Below are positions 1-9,659 of a DNA stretch of 64,000 nucleotides, in pieces. Position numbers and translations under genes: made by a program. Source of the stretch: Lysobacter sp. FW306-1B-D06B (lineage in GTDB: Bacteria > Pseudomonadota > Gammaproteobacteria > Xanthomonadales > Xanthomonadaceae); the NCBI RefSeq assembly GCF_038446665.1, contig NZ_CP151802.1, positions 1,612,001 through 1,676,000 on the forward strand, written 5' to 3'. The notes under the pieces were generated by a model. The model saw only the letters and a program-made list of their open reading frames with translations, was not told where the DNA came from and did not search any database. Each line of letters starts with the position of its first letter. Within the stretch, counting starts at the first letter, position 1.

Positions 1-264
1 CTTCTCCCAGCGGCCGGTTTCTTCCCACAGTTCCTTGGGCTGCACCGCCGGCATCAGCACCTCGATCGCGCCCGCGGCGTTCATTTCCTCGCGCACGGCG
101 CGTTCGACCTTGCGCAGCACGCGCAGGCCCAGCGGCGACCAGGTGTACAGGCCGGCGGCGAGCTTGCGGATCATGCCGGCCTTGAGCATCAGCTTGTGGC
201 TGACGATTTCGGCCTCGGCGGGGGTTTCCTTGCTGGTGTGGAGGTGGAACTGCGACAGGCGCAT
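1..264 (-). CDS. proS: Prolyl-tRNA synthetase, N-terminal part
   Basis: ProS charges tRNA-Pro with proline in the cytoplasm. Only the first 88 codons are present; the gene runs off the left edge. The translation contains [33 protein letters not shown] and [10 protein letters not shown], which match the start of bacterial class II ProS, including its motif 1 region. I chose the ATG at 264 (protein begins MRLSQFHLH), where ProS proteins usually begin. An in-frame ATG at 300 would add 12 residues that I do not recognise from the family. The next minus-strand gene upstream is separated by a hairpin, so proS is probably transcribed on its own. Confidence 0.93.
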   Translation of the reverse strand, partial: MRLSQFHLHTSKETPAEAEIVSHKLMLKAGMIRKLAAGLYTWSPLGLRVLRKVERAVREEMNAAGAIEVLMPAVQPKELWEETGRWEK

Positions 265-342
265 CGGCGTGGGGCTTTCGAACGTGAGGGAAGCGGCCAT
301 TCTGCCATGCATGGCCGGCCCCGCCGGAGGCCCGGAAACGAC

Positions 343-370
343 GAAGCCGGCCCGCGAGGGGGCCGGCTTC
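343..370 (-). terminator. Hairpin terminator after the DUF4124 gene
   Basis: An 11-bp perfect stem (343-353 with 360-370) and a 6-base loop lie 18 bases past the stop of the minus-strand DUF4124 gene. On the minus strand a short T-containing run (GTCGTTTCC) follows. It also separates that gene from proS. Confidence 0.55.
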
Positions 371-388
371 GACGGTATGCGCTGCGGA

Positions 389-802
389 TCAGCTGCCGCT
401 GGAGACGGCCGTGCTCTCGCAATAGGTCTTGATCTGGGCTTCGGCCAGCGCGGTGCGGTTGGCGCGTTCGCTGTCGTTGAGGCTGCGGTCGGGCTTGCCG
501 TCCTTGTCCTCGTCGATGCCGACCTGGCCACCGCCCTGGAGCACCGACAGGTTGCTGCGGGCGTTGGTGCAGTTGGCATTGGCGGCCACCGGCTTGGCTG
601 CCGGCTGAGCGGCCGGCGCGGTGCCGTCCTTGGTGGCGAGGTTGCGACCCTTGATGTCCTGGCCCGGCGGCGGTGCGTCGGAGTAGTGGGTGACGCCCTT
701 CTCGTCCTTCCACTGATAGACCTTGGCAGCGAAGGCCGGGGTGGCGAGGAGCAGGCTCAGGCCGGCCACGAGGCCGGGCAACAGGCGGAACGTCTTGGAC
801 AT
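389..802 (-). CDS. Secreted DUF4124-domain protein
   Basis: A 137-residue exported protein of unknown function. It has a Sec signal peptide (positive N-terminus, hydrophobic core [14 protein letters not shown], cleavage near AFA-AKV at about residue 26). The [18 protein letters not shown] segment directly after it is the DUF4124 signature, common in small periplasmic proteins of Gammaproteobacteria. Two Cys (near 78 and 128) could form a disulfide. The DKDGKPD stretch resembles a calcium-loop pattern but is too short to call. The open frame continues upstream to 1012, but the signal peptide fixes the start at 802. It is divergent from pssA and followed by a hairpin terminator. The domain call is firm; the function is unknown. 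Confidence 0.85.
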   Translation of the reverse strand: MSKTFRLLPGLVAGLSLLLATPAFAAKVYQWKDEKGVTHYSDAPPPGQDIKGRNLATKDGTAPAAQPAAKPVAANANCTNARSNLSVLQGGGQVGIDEDKDGKPDRSLNDSERANRTALAEAQIKTYCESTAVSSGS

Positions 803-1035
803 GCGGGGCTCCGGGCTCGGTCGGGCGGGGGAATGGCGCGATTGCAGCACCGCGCCGGGCCCCAGGCAAGCGCCCGCCTCCGGGAGTGTACGCATATGTG
901 GAGGCGGTCTCGTTGTGTTCCGGCACCCGTCGCCGCATGAAGGTGCCGGTCGAAGGGCCGATCGTCTTACACTTTCCTGTCGCGGTCCGCCGCGAGAGCC
1001 CCCTCGCCCCATCCGAGATGCCGACAGCCCCCCAC

Positions 1036-1809
1036 ATGGACGACACGCAACAGCCCCCGCGACCGCGCGGCCGCGGGATCTACCTGCTGCCCAACCTGTT
1101 CACCACCGGCGGCCTGTTCGCCGGCTTCTACGCGATCATCGCCGCGACCCAGGGGCGGTTCGACGACGCCTGCATCGCGGTGTTCGTGGCGGGCATCCTC
1201 GACGGGCTGGACGGACGCGTGGCGCGCCTGACCAACACGCAGAGCGAGTTCGGCGTGCAGTACGACTCGCTGGCCGACCTGGTCAGCTTCGGCCTCGCCC
1301 CGGCGCTGGTGATGTACCACTGGGCCTTGCAGGAGATGCGGCTGGACGGCGCGATCCCCGGCAAGATCGGCTGGGTGGCGGCATTCCTCTACGCCGCGTG
1401 CGCCGCATTGCGGCTGGCGCGCTTCAACTCGCAGGTGGGGCAGGTCGACAAGCGCTGGTTCATCGGCCTGGCCAGTCCAGCCGCGGCGGGCCTGGTCGCC
1501 AGCTTCGTATGGACGTGCCACGACCTGGGCTACAGCGGCGAACAACTGCGCTACCTCGCGCTCGGCGTGACCATCACCGCCGGCCTGCTGATGGTCAGTC
1601 GCCTGCGTTACTTCAGCTTCAAGGGTGGCGGTCCGCGCCACGATCGCGTGCCGTTCCTCGCCATCGTCGTGGTGCTGGCGGTGGTCGTCGGCATCGCGAT
1701 CGATCCGCCACGCGTGCTGCTGGCGATCGGTGCGCTGTATGCGTTGTCCGGGCCGGGTTATGCGATCTTCCGACGCATCCGCCGACCGGCCGTCGAGGCG
1801 GCGCCATGA
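1036..1809 (+). CDS. pssA: CDP-diacylglycerol--serine O-phosphatidyltransferase
   Basis: PssA condenses CDP-diacylglycerol with L-serine to give phosphatidylserine, the precursor of phosphatidylethanolamine, at the inner membrane. The CDP-alcohol phosphatidyltransferase motif is complete: D56-x2-D59-G60-x2-A63-R64-x8-G73-x3-D77-x3-D81. Several hydrophobic segments give it 6-8 membrane helices, and the 257-residue length fits the integral-membrane (type II) PssA family rather than the E. coli phospholipase-D-type enzyme. The start could also be the ATG at 1018, six codons earlier; neither has a strong ribosome site. The stop overlaps the start of the next gene (ATGA), so pssA, the holD-like gene and rimI look like one operon. 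Confidence 0.93.
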   Translation: MDDTQQPPRPRGRGIYLLPNLFTTGGLFAGFYAIIAATQGRFDDACIAVFVAGILDGLDGRVARLTNTQSEFGVQYDSLADLVSFGLAPALVMYHWALQEMRLDGAIPGKIGWVAAFLYAACAALRLARFNSQVGQVDKRWFIGLASPAAAGLVASFVWTCHDLGYSGEQLRYLALGVTITAGLLMVSRLRYFSFKGGGPRHDRVPFLAIVVVLAVVVGIAIDPPRVLLAIGALYALSGPGYAIFRRIRRPAVEAAP

Positions 1810-2177
1810 GCGAGCTGTGGACCGCCGAGCAACGCGAATGGCTGCACGCCATGGGCCATGCCGTGTGGTCCGTCGCCTCACCCGAGGCGCGTGCGGCGGA
1901 ATCGCGGCCCGAAGAACCTTTGGCCGATTCTCCGCGCGGTGGCGGTGCCATGCGCGAAGCGGCGGCGCTGCTCGCGCGCGAGGAACGCCCGGCGTCGCGT
2001 TCCGCGCCCCGCACCGCAGACCGGCTGATGCAGGCCCTGATGCGTGCCGCGGCCGGTGTCGATGAAGCAACGCTCGCACGGATGGTCGACGACGTCTCCG
2101 CATTGCGCGGCAACGCCGCCGCCAAGCGCGCGCTGTGGCCGCGCCTGCGCGCGTTGCGCCGGACGACGCAGGCATGA
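1806..2177 (+). CDS. holD: Probable DNA polymerase III psi subunit (HolD-like)
   Basis: A 123-residue protein, overlapped by 4 bases at each end by pssA and rimI. Both ends resemble E. coli HolD as I remember it: the N-terminal REWLHAMGHAVWSV compares with RRDWQLQQLGITQWSL, keeping the Trp (W21 here, W17 in E. coli) that contacts the clamp-loader collar. The C-terminal LRGNAAAKRALWPRL compares with LRANPTARAALWQQI. The middle is shorter and diverged. In E. coli holD also lies directly before rimI, which supports the call. Psi joins the clamp loader to chi (HolC, found here at 6247-6669). No search was run, so this rests on remembered sequence and gene order. Confidence 0.62.
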   Translation: MSELWTAEQREWLHAMGHAVWSVASPEARAAESRPEEPLADSPRGGGAMREAAALLAREERPASRSAPRTADRLMQALMRAAAGVDEATLARMVDDVSALRGNAAAKRALWPRLRALRRTTQA

Positions 2178-2668
2178 ACGCGCGCGCCTCCGACGCGAAC
2201 CACCGCCCGCTGCAAGGGGCGTTGCGACCGATGCGCGAGGACGACCTGGACGCGGTGCACGCGGTGGAGATCCGGGCGTACGAATTTCCGTGGACGGTCG
2301 GCATCTTCCGCGACTGCCTGCGCGCCGATTACCCGGCCTGGGTGATGCAGCACAACGGGCGCATCATCGGTTACTTCCTGATGAGCATCGCCGCCGACGA
2401 AGCGCACGTGCTCAACATCTGCATCGACCCGGCCTTCCAGGGCCAGGGGCACGGCCGCCAGCTGCTGCGTGCGCTCATGCACGTCGCGCGCGGCCGCAAG
2501 GCCGAACGCGTGTTCCTGGAAGTACGCCCCTCCAATGCCGGGGCGATCGCGCTCTATCACTCCGAAGGCTTCAACGAGATTGGCCGCCGCCCGCGCTACT
2601 ACCCGGCGCGCGACGGCCGCGAGGATGCGCAGGTGATGGCCATCGAGCTGTTGCCGCCGGAGTTGTAA
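2174..2668 (+). CDS. rimI: Ribosomal protein bS18-alanine N-acetyltransferase
   Basis: RimI is a GNAT acetyltransferase that acetylates the N-terminal alanine of ribosomal protein S18. The 164-residue protein has the GNAT core: LRPMREDDLDAVHAVE at the N-terminus, the acetyl-CoA loop after IDPAFQGQGHGRQLL (motif A, Q/RxxGxG/A form QGQGHG), and FLEVRPSNAGAIALYHSEGF, the classic RimI motif B, followed by RPRYYP. The ATG at 2174 overlaps the stop of the holD-like gene. A longer frame from 2135 would run back into that gene and is rejected. Last gene of the pssA operon. Confidence 0.95.
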   Translation: MNARASDANHRPLQGALRPMREDDLDAVHAVEIRAYEFPWTVGIFRDCLRADYPAWVMQHNGRIIGYFLMSIAADEAHVLNICIDPAFQGQGHGRQLLRALMHVARGRKAERVFLEVRPSNAGAIALYHSEGFNEIGRRPRYYPARDGREDAQVMAIELLPPEL

Positions 2669-2739
2669 TCGACGGCGAGCCCCTTCGCGACCGCAAAGCT
2701 GGCATGCTCGCGGGCAGGGACATGACAGGGGAGTGGAGC

Positions 2740-3255
2740 ATGCGTCGTTCGCACGGATCGCTGCTGTTCGCGCTGGGCCTGATCGCCCAGATGGGCCCGC
2801 TCCTGGCCGGTGAGCCCGGCACGGACGCGACCGATCTGGAGCGTGTCGAGGTGATCGATACCCGCGTGCCCATCGTCTGGGAATCGCCTGGTTGCGACCA
2901 CGAGAAGCTCGGCACGGTGGAAGTCAGCGCCGGCGAGAAGGTCAGCGAGATCACCCATGATCCCAGAGTGCCCACGGTCGAGTACGGCCTGGCCATGGAC
3001 AAGCTCGCCGATGCCGCGCAGGACAAGGGCGCCAATGCCGTCGTGCTGCGCTTCCACCAGGGCGTGTACTTCACCTACAACGGCAAGCGCAGCCGCAAGC
3101 CGGTGTACGTGAAGCTGCGCGGTGGCGCGATCCGCATGACTCCCGAAGCGCTGGCGCAATGCCCGCTGAAGCCGGTGAAGCTGGCGGAACTGGAAGCGCG
3201 CTCGCGCGGCAAGCCGGAAAGGGCCTTCTCGAACGATGTGTATGCGAAGGATTGA
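2740..3255 (+). CDS. Secreted hypothetical protein
   Basis: A 171-residue protein with a clear Sec signal peptide (MRRSHGSLLFALGLIAQ, cleavage near LLA-GEP). The start at 2740 is set by a strong AGGGGAG site a few bases upstream; the ATG at 2722 is less well placed. The mature part contains DKLADAAQDKGANAVVLRF, which recalls the pattern of YbjQ/YhcN-type small domains where a helix precedes a GANAVV strand, but that is only a resemblance. Two Cys could pair. I do not recognise a family with confidence. It stands alone between rimI and the convergent valS. Confidence 0.75.
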   Translation: MRRSHGSLLFALGLIAQMGPLLAGEPGTDATDLERVEVIDTRVPIVWESPGCDHEKLGTVEVSAGEKVSEITHDPRVPTVEYGLAMDKLADAAQDKGANAVVLRFHQGVYFTYNGKRSRKPVYVKLRGGAIRMTPEALAQCPLKPVKLAELEARSRGKPERAFSNDVYAKD

Positions 3256-3342
3256 AAGGCCGCGAACGCAAGATGCGATCTCACGCCGCGTCCGCCCGGA
3301 ACCGAAGTCGGAGTAGGGACGGGCCCGCAATAACGCCGTGAT

Positions 3343-3370
3343 CCCGGTTGCGCCCAGCGGCGTAACCGGG
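3343..3370 (-). terminator. Hairpin after valS
   Basis: A 12-bp stem with one mismatch (3343-3354 with 3359-3370), loop CAGC, lies 13 bases beyond the valS stop. On the minus strand the following bases include TTATT. It sits between convergent genes and may serve both. Confidence 0.5.
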
Positions 3371-3382
3371 TCCCGTAAAGCC

Positions 3383-6154
3383 TCAGCCCAGCTTTGCCCG
3401 CTGCGACGCCAGCGCTTCGCGCTGCAGGTTCCAGTCGGCCAGGCGCTTGCGCTCCTGTTCTACGACGGCGGGCGGTGCGTTGGCGACGAAGGTCTCGCTG
3501 GCCAGCTTGTTGTGGCACTTGGCGATCTCGCCGTCGACGCGCTTGAGTTCCTTGTCCAGACGCGCACGCTCGGCGCCGAGGTCCACCAGGCCTTCCAGCG
3601 GCACCAACAACTTCATCTCGCCCACCACCGCGGTGGCCGCGGCCGGCGCGGCATTGGCGTCGTCGAGCACGGCGATCGACTCCAGCCGCGTCAGGAAGCG
3701 CAGCTGCGAATCGAAGCGCGCCACGCGCTCGCGGTCTCCGGCGCTGCAATCGGCCACCAGCAGCGGCACGGTCTTGGACGGCGCGACGTTGAGTTCGCTG
3801 CGGATCTTGCGCAGCGCGGTGACCATCGCCTTGAGCCACTCCACGTCGGCTTCGGCGGAGGCGTAGTGCTGGCCCGCGAAGTCCGACGACTGCGGATAAG
3901 GACGCAGCATGATCGTCTTCTCGGAGACGCCGAGCTTCGGCGCGACCTGCTGCCAGAGCTCTTCGGTGACGAACGGAACCAGCGGGTGCAGCAGCGACAG
4001 CAATCGCTCGAGCACGAACAGCAGCGTGTGGCGCGTGCTCGCCGCCGCCGCTGCGTCGTCGCCCTGCAGCGCGGGCTTGGCGAGTTCGACGAACCAGTCG
4101 CAGAACTCGTTCCAGGCGAACTCGTACAGCGCCTGCGCGAGCAGATCGAAACGGTAGGACGCGAAGTGCGTCTGCGCTTCGGCGGCGACCGTGGACAGGC
4201 GCGAGAGGATCCAGCGCTCGGCGTCGGTGCGCGGTTCGGGCGCGCCGGTGAACTGCGCGTCCTCGGTGTTCATCAGCACGAAACGCGTGGCGTTCCACAG
4301 CTTGTTGCAGAAGTTCTTGTAGCCCTCGGCGCGACCCAGGTCGAACTTGATGTCGCGGCCGTGCGTGGCGAGCGCGGCGATCGTGAAGCGCAGTGCATCT
4401 GCGCCGAAGGCCGGGATGCCTTCGGGGAATTCCTTGCGTGTGGCCTTCTCGATCTTCTCGGCCAGCTTGGGCTGCATGAGGCCGGTGGTGCGCTTGGCCA
4501 GCAGGTCGTCGAGCGAGATGCCGTCGATCAGGTCCAGCGGATCGAGCACGTTGCCCTTCGACTTCGACATCTTCTGGCCCTGCGCGTCGCGGATCAGGCC
4601 GGTGATGTAGATGTCGCGGAACGGCACGCGCCCGGTGAAGTGGTCGGTCGTCATGATCATGCGAGCGACCCAGAAGAAGATGATGTCGAAACCGGTGACC
4701 AGCACGCTCGACGGCACGTAGCGGTCGAAGCCGCGCTCGTCCATCCGCGCCTGGTTCGGCCAGCCCATCGTCGAGAACGGCCACAGCGCGGAGGAGAACC
4801 AGGTCTCCAGCACGTCGCTGTCCTGCGACAGGTTCACGCCGGCGCCGAGGCCGTGCTTGGCGCGCACTTCCTCTTCGCTGCGGCCCACGTAGATGTGGCC
4901 GTCGTCGTCGTACCACGCCGGGATGCGGTGGCCCCACCAGAGCTGGCGGCTGATGCACCAGTCCTGGATGTTTTCCATCCAGTGGCGGTAGGTGTTGATC
5001 CAGTTCGGCGGGACGAACTTCACGTCGCCCTTTTCGGCCAGTTCGAGGCCGCGCGCGCCGAAGCCGTCCATCTTCACGAACCACTGGTCGGTGAGGTAGG
5101 GCTCGATCACCTGGTTGGTGCGGTCGCCGCGCGGCACCTGCAGCTTGTGCGGCTTGGTTTCCACCAGGCGGCCTTCGGCTTCCAGATCGGCGAGCACGAC
5201 CTTGCGCGCCTCGTAGCGATCGAGACCGCGGTACTTGTCGGGCGCGTTGTCGTTCACCGCCGCATCGGGGGTGAAGATGTTGATCATCGCCAGGCCGTGG
5301 CGCTGGCCGACGGCGTAGTCGTTGAAGTCGTGCGCGGGCGTGACCTTCACCACGCCGGTGCCGAATTCACGATCGACGTAATCGTCGGCGATGACCGGGA
5401 TTTCGCGGCCGGTCAGCGGCAGCGTGACGGTCTTGCCGATCAGATGCGTGTAGCGCTCGTCGAGCGGATGCACCATGACGGCGACGTCGCCGAGCATGGT
5501 TTCCGGACGCGTGGTGGCGACGACGAGCTCGCCGCTGCCGTCGGTCAGCGGATAGCTGATCGACCACAGGAAACCGTCCTCTTCTTCGTTCACTACTTCC
5601 AGGTCGGAGATCGCGGTCTTCAGCACCGGGTCCCAGTTGACCAGGCGCTGGCCGCGGTAGATCAGGCCTTCTTCGTGCAGTCGCACGAAAGCCTCGACCA
5701 CGGCTTCGGCGGCCATCGGGTCCATCGTGAAGACGCTGCGCGACCAGTCGCCGGACGTACCCAGGCGGCGCATCTGCCGCTCGATGGTGTCGCCGGACTG
5801 CTGCTTCCACTCCCAGACCTTCTCGATGAAACCGTCGCGGCCGAGCTGGTCCCGCGTGATGCCTTCGCGTCCGAGGTTGCGCGCGACGACCATTTCCGTC
5901 GCGATGCCCGCGTGGTCGGTGCCCATCTGCCACAGCGCATCGAAGCCGCGCATGCGGTGGTAGCGGATCAGCGCGTCCATCAGCGTGTGCTGGAACGCGT
6001 GGCCCATGTGCAGCGTGCCGGTGACGTTGGGCGGCGGCAGCAGGATCGAGTACGGCTCGCCCTCGCCGCGCGGCTGGAATACGCCGCTGCGCTCCCACTC
6101 TTCGTACAGGCGGGTTTCGAACTGCTTGGGATCGTAGGAGGAGGCGAGGGACAT
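3383..6154 (-). CDS. valS: Valyl-tRNA synthetase
   Basis: ValS attaches valine to tRNA-Val and edits mischarged threonine. The 923-residue class I enzyme has the HIGH motif as HMGH (49-52) after [11 protein letters not shown], the KMSKS loop as KMSKSKGN near residue 527, the editing domain ([10 protein letters not shown]) between them, an anticodon-binding domain, and a C-terminal coiled-coil arm ([21 protein letters not shown]). Length is normal. It follows holC on the minus strand with an 86-bp gap filled by inverted heptamer repeats. The pepA-holC-valS order is the same as in E. coli. Confidence 0.97.
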   Translation of the reverse strand: MSLASSYDPKQFETRLYEEWERSGVFQPRGEGEPYSILLPPPNVTGTLHMGHAFQHTLMDALIRYHRMRGFDALWQMGTDHAGIATEMVVARNLGREGITRDQLGRDGFIEKVWEWKQQSGDTIERQMRRLGTSGDWSRSVFTMDPMAAEAVVEAFVRLHEEGLIYRGQRLVNWDPVLKTAISDLEVVNEEEDGFLWSISYPLTDGSGELVVATTRPETMLGDVAVMVHPLDERYTHLIGKTVTLPLTGREIPVIADDYVDREFGTGVVKVTPAHDFNDYAVGQRHGLAMINIFTPDAAVNDNAPDKYRGLDRYEARKVVLADLEAEGRLVETKPHKLQVPRGDRTNQVIEPYLTDQWFVKMDGFGARGLELAEKGDVKFVPPNWINTYRHWMENIQDWCISRQLWWGHRIPAWYDDDGHIYVGRSEEEVRAKHGLGAGVNLSQDSDVLETWFSSALWPFSTMGWPNQARMDERGFDRYVPSSVLVTGFDIIFFWVARMIMTTDHFTGRVPFRDIYITGLIRDAQGQKMSKSKGNVLDPLDLIDGISLDDLLAKRTTGLMQPKLAEKIEKATRKEFPEGIPAFGADALRFTIAALATHGRDIKFDLGRAEGYKNFCNKLWNATRFVLMNTEDAQFTGAPEPRTDAERWILSRLSTVAAEAQTHFASYRFDLLAQALYEFAWNEFCDWFVELAKPALQGDDAAAAASTRHTLLFVLERLLSLLHPLVPFVTEELWQQVAPKLGVSEKTIMLRPYPQSSDFAGQHYASAEADVEWLKAMVTALRKIRSELNVAPSKTVPLLVADCSAGDRERVARFDSQLRFLTRLESIAVLDDANAAPAAATAVVGEMKLLVPLEGLVDLGAERARLDKELKRVDGEIAKCHNKLASETFVANAPPAVVEQERKRLADWNLQREALASQRAKLG

Positions 6155-6156
6155 GG

Positions 6157-6242
6157 GAGCGGGGATTCGATATTCGGGATTCGGGATTCGTAAGAGCGCC
6201 GGCCGGGTGGGGCGAATCTCGAATCCCCAATCCCGAATCCCG
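6157..6242. repeat. Inverted GGGATTC heptamer repeats
   Basis: Between holC and valS, GGGATTC-type heptamers run in one orientation (about 6164-6190) and their complements in the other (about 6214-6241), around a GC-rich centre, so the region can fold into a hairpin. The same family occurs at 6671-6782, 21202-21274 and 42643-42730. Confidence 0.75.
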
Positions 6243-6246
6243 GCAC

Positions 6247-6669
6247 TTACATGTCGTACTTCTTCAATTCCAGTCCGCGCGCCTGGTACTGCTTCCAGCG
6301 CTCGCGCAGCGGGCCGCGCGCGGAGTCGTCGGCGGGTACCACTTCGAGCACGCGCTCGAAGCTGCCGTTGACCGGGTCGTCGCGCAGATTGATCACCAGT
6401 GCACGCATCGGCGTGTCGCTGTCGGGCGTGGCGATGAGGACGGGGGTGAGCTCGTCCTCTTCATCGCCGGCCACCTGGTGCGGGATGTACGCGTCGGCGT
6501 CGAATTCCCACATCAGTTCGTCCAGCCGCTGCGCCTGTTCGTCGTCACGCGCCAGCACCAGCGTCCACAGATTGGCGTCGTGCGCCTTGCGCGCCAGTTC
6601 GCACACCAGCAGGAGCGGCTCCTCGCGGAAGCGCTCCTTCTGGATCAGGTAGAAATCGGCACGCGCCAT
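6247..6669 (-). CDS. holC: DNA polymerase III chi subunit
   Basis: HolC (chi) links the clamp loader to single-strand binding protein through psi. The 140-residue protein begins MARADFYLI and continues with [38 protein letters not shown]-like [19 protein letters not shown] and LVINLRDD, all typical of the chi family, ending in a C-terminal LKKYDM. The ATG at 6669 agrees with the family start. Gene order pepA-holC-valS is conserved in Gammaproteobacteria. A candidate partner psi is encoded at 1806-2177. Confidence 0.93.
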   Translation of the reverse strand: MARADFYLIQKERFREEPLLLVCELARKAHDANLWTLVLARDDEQAQRLDELMWEFDADAYIPHQVAGDEEDELTPVLIATPDSDTPMRALVINLRDDPVNGSFERVLEVVPADDSARGPLRERWKQYQARGLELKKYDM

Positions 6670-6670
6670 A

Positions 6671-6782
6671 GATGGGATTCGTGATTCGGGATTGGAGATT
6701 CGCAAAGGCGGGATGCGGGCGGTGGGACTCGCGAGCGGTTTGCGCTCTTGCGAATCCCGAATCCCCAATCTCAAATCCCGGT
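6671..6782. repeat. Inverted GGGATTC heptamer repeats
   Basis: The pepA-holC gap is filled by GGGATTCG-type heptamers (6673-6706) and inverted copies (about 6749-6780) flanking a GC-rich centre. The family and layout match 6157-6242. Confidence 0.72.
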
Positions 6783-8249
6783 TCGGTCCAGCAACCATTG
6801 GCTCAGCAGGCCGACCGGTCGGCCGGTCGCCATGCCGCGCTTGCCTTCGTCCGACGCGGAGCCGGCGATGTCCAGGTGCGCCCAGCGCTGGCCTTCGGCG
6901 AAGCGGCCGAGGAAGCAGCCGGCCGTGATGGCGCCGGCCCAGCGGCCGCCGATGTTGTAGACGTCGGCGAAGCTGGATTCCAGCAGCGTCTGGTACTCGT
7001 CCCACAACGGCAGGCGCCAGGCGCGGTCGAACACGTTCTCGCCGGCGTCGATGAGTTCGGCGGCCAGGTCGTCGTGCTTGCTCATCAGGCCCGAGGCGAA
7101 CTTGCCCAGCGCGACCATGCAGGCGCCGGTGAGCGTGGCCACGTCGACCAGCGCCTGCGGTTCGAAACGCTGCGCGTAGGTCAGCGCGTCGCACAGGATC
7201 AGGCGGCCTTCGGCGTCGGTGTTGCCGACTTCGATCGTCTTGCCGGACATGCTGGTGAGCACGTCGGACGGACGGTACGCGTCGGCGTCGGGCATGTTCT
7301 CCACGGCCGGCACGATGACGACGAGGTTGATCGGCAACTGCATGCCCACCGCTGCGACGAAGGTGCCCATGACGGTGGCGCCACCGCACATGTCGTACTT
7401 CATCTCCTCGATGCCGCCCTGCGTCTTGAGGTTGATGCCGCCGGTGTCGAAGGTGATGCCCTTGCCGACCAGCACGAACGGCTTCGCGTCGCCGCCGTTG
7501 CTGTACTTCAGGACGATGAGCTTGGGCGGGTTGGCCGAACCGCGGCCGACGGCCAGCAGCGAGCCCATGCCCAGTTCGGTCATCTGCGCGACGTCGAGGA
7601 CCTCGCACGACGCGGTCGGGAAGCGGCCGGCGAATTCCTGCGCCTGCTGCGCCAGGTAGGCCGGGTTGCAGATGTTCGGCGGCAGGTTGCCCAGCTCGCG
7701 CGAGAACTGCACGCCGGCGGCGATGGCCTGGCCGTGGGCCAGCGCGGTGGCATCCTCGCCCAGCACGGAGAACGTGCGCAGGCCCGGTTCTTCCTTCTTG
7801 CGCGAGGTGCCCAGCGTGGCGGTGTAGCGGTAGCAGGCGTGGTCGGCGGCGATCACGGCCTGGCGGATGTTCCAGGCGTTGTCGCGGCCGGCGACGGTGA
7901 GCTCGGACAGGGTGAACACCGCCGTCGCCACCGGGCCGCTGCGCAGCGTGCGGGCGGCATCGCCCACGGCCTTGAGGTACTGGGGCACGCCGAACTTGGT
8001 GGCATCGCCCAGGCCGATCACCAGCACGCGCGGCGCAGTCACGCCCGGCAGGTCGTGCAGCAGTGCGGTCTTGCCGGTCTTGCCGCTGGCGTCGCCGCGC
8101 TCGAGCAGCGCACGAATGCGGCCGCCGCTGGCCTCGTCGATGGCCTTCGCCGCGGGCGTCAGGCTGTTGTCGGCGAAGGCGCCGATCACGATGCAGTCAG
8201 TGTGGGCGGCGGCAGGCGCGTCGCGGTTCAGGTCGAATTCGAGGGCCAT
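6771..8249 (-). CDS. pepA: Leucyl aminopeptidase (M17)
   Basis: PepA removes N-terminal residues from peptides using two metal ions. In some bacteria it also binds DNA and assists Xer recombination at plasmid and other sites. The 492-residue protein has the M17 metal- and substrate-binding stretch [11 protein letters not shown], the downstream MKYDMCGGA, and the family signature NTDAEGRL near residue 340. The catalytic Lys (VGKG) and Arg (AEGRL) are present. It is the first gene of the pepA-holC-valS set and is divergent from lptF. xerD lies 3 kb away, but nothing here shows a functional link. Confidence 0.96.
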   Translation of the reverse strand: MALEFDLNRDAPAAAHTDCIVIGAFADNSLTPAAKAIDEASGGRIRALLERGDASGKTGKTALLHDLPGVTAPRVLVIGLGDATKFGVPQYLKAVGDAARTLRSGPVATAVFTLSELTVAGRDNAWNIRQAVIAADHACYRYTATLGTSRKKEEPGLRTFSVLGEDATALAHGQAIAAGVQFSRELGNLPPNICNPAYLAQQAQEFAGRFPTASCEVLDVAQMTELGMGSLLAVGRGSANPPKLIVLKYSNGGDAKPFVLVGKGITFDTGGINLKTQGGIEEMKYDMCGGATVMGTFVAAVGMQLPINLVVIVPAVENMPDADAYRPSDVLTSMSGKTIEVGNTDAEGRLILCDALTYAQRFEPQALVDVATLTGACMVALGKFASGLMSKHDDLAAELIDAGENVFDRAWRLPLWDEYQTLLESSFADVYNIGGRWAGAITAGCFLGRFAEGQRWAHLDIAGSASDEGKRGMATGRPVGLLSQWLLDRTGI

Positions 8250-8552
8250 CCAACAGATTCCCGAAGCAGATTGAAGAGTCAGTTACGTACAATCGAGCGG
8301 TGAGGGGGATGTTTGTTCCCGGGCCGCGCGTTGCGCAGCCACCTCACGCCCTCGGACGAACCCCCGATTCTAGCAGGCCACCGAACCCGGCCCGCGGACC
8401 CGCGGGCTCCGGGGCTGGTGAAGGTTCAAGCGTATGCGGCGCGACGGCGCGGGCGGGCTTCCCGGCCCTGGCCGGCGAAGACGCGCCGCATGCGCCGGCT
8501 GCCCCACACTGGCCCGTCCCCCAACCCGATCGCACCCGGCCGAACCGACTCA

Positions 8553-9659
8553 ATGCTCAAGCTGGACCGCTACCTCATCAGCGAATTCGCCCAGTCGATC
8601 TTCGCCACCCTGGCCGTGCTGCTGATCGTCACCGTCGGCGGCGCCTTCACCGACGTGCTGCAGGACATCGCCCGCGGCCGCGTGCCGGCTGGGCTGATGC
8701 TCGCCCAGCTCGGACTGGTGCTGCTCAAGTGGCTGCCGCTGATCCTGCCGCTGGCGCTGATGCTGGGCCTGATGATGGGCGTGGGCCGGCTTTATCGCGA
8801 TTCGGAGATGCCGGTCATCTCCTCGATCGGCGTGGGCCCCAAGCGGATGCTCAAGCCGCTGCTGCTGGTCGTCGGTCCGCTCGTGGGCGTCGTGGCGGCC
8901 TGCTCGCTGTGGCTGGGGCCCTGGGCCGACCGCGTCTCCAGGCAGATGATCAACGACGCCAACCGCAGCCTGGTCATGGCCGGACTGGAGCCGGGCTCCT
9001 TCACCGGCATTCCCAACGGCGGCGGCGTGATCTACGTCTCCAACATGTCCAAGGACGGCAGCGGGCTGGAGAAAATCTTCGTCTACCGCGACGCCGGCGA
9101 GAACCGCATCGACGTGGTCACCGCCAACGACGGCAAGCTCACGGTCGATGAGGCGGGCCATCGTTACCTCACGCTCAACAAGGGCTTCCAGATCGAAGGC
9201 CAGCGCGAAGGCGCGCAGGACTTCCGCCTGCTGCGCTACGCGCGCAACGAAATCCTCCTGCCCGCCAACGAGATGCGTTACGACCCGGACGACCCGGAAA
9301 CGCAGTCGACCCTCACCCTGCTCGGCGACAACAGCCGCGAGGCACGCGCCCAGCTGCACTACCGCATCGCCCCGCCGCTGCTGGCGCTGGCCTTCGCGCT
9401 GATGGCGGTGCCGCTGGCGCGCAGCATGCCGCGCCAGGCCCGTTACGGCCGCATCCTCATCGGCTTCCTCGCCTATCTGATCGGCCAGAACCTGATGACC
9501 GCCGGGCGCGGCTGGCTGGAAAGCGGCCGCATCGCCAGCGTCCTGGGGTTGTGGTGGCTGGTGGTGCCGATCATGGCGATCGCCCTGTGGCTGTACTTCA
9601 CCGACGGTCGCCTGGGCCGGCGCAAATCCGCGGCCGCAGTCACGGGGGCGACGCCATGA
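8553..9659 (+). CDS. lptF: LPS export permease LptF
   Basis: LptF is one of the two membrane subunits of the LptB2FG transporter that extracts lipopolysaccharide from the inner membrane. The 368-residue protein has the expected plan: MLKLDRYLISEF, three N-terminal membrane helices, a periplasmic beta-jellyroll domain (about 130-270), then three C-terminal helices. LARSMPRQARYGRI is typical of the YjgP/YjgQ family. I rejected the longer frame starting at 8313, because its first 80 residues are Arg/Pro-rich and unlike the family. The stop overlaps the lptG start (ATGA). The roughly 300 bp before it, shared with divergent pepA, holds no gene. Confidence 0.95.
   Translation: MLKLDRYLISEFAQSIFATLAVLLIVTVGGAFTDVLQDIARGRVPAGLMLAQLGLVLLKWLPLILPLALMLGLMMGVGRLYRDSEMPVISSIGVGPKRMLKPLLLVVGPLVGVVAACSLWLGPWADRVSRQMINDANRSLVMAGLEPGSFTGIPNGGGVIYVSNMSKDGSGLEKIFVYRDAGENRIDVVTANDGKLTVDEAGHRYLTLNKGFQIEGQREGAQDFRLLRYARNEILLPANEMRYDPDDPETQSTLTLLGDNSREARAQLHYRIAPPLLALAFALMAVPLARSMPRQARYGRILIGFLAYLIGQNLMTAGRGWLESGRIASVLGLWWLVVPIMAIALWLYFTDGRLGRRKSAAAVTGATP

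Noticed and set aside
3338..6193. 951-residue plus-strand frame opposite valS
   Set aside because: It mirrors valS; composition is that of an antisense frame in GC-rich DNA.
8313..8552. N-terminal extension of lptF
   Set aside because: The first 80 residues are Arg/Pro-rich and unlike LptF; the family start is at 8553.
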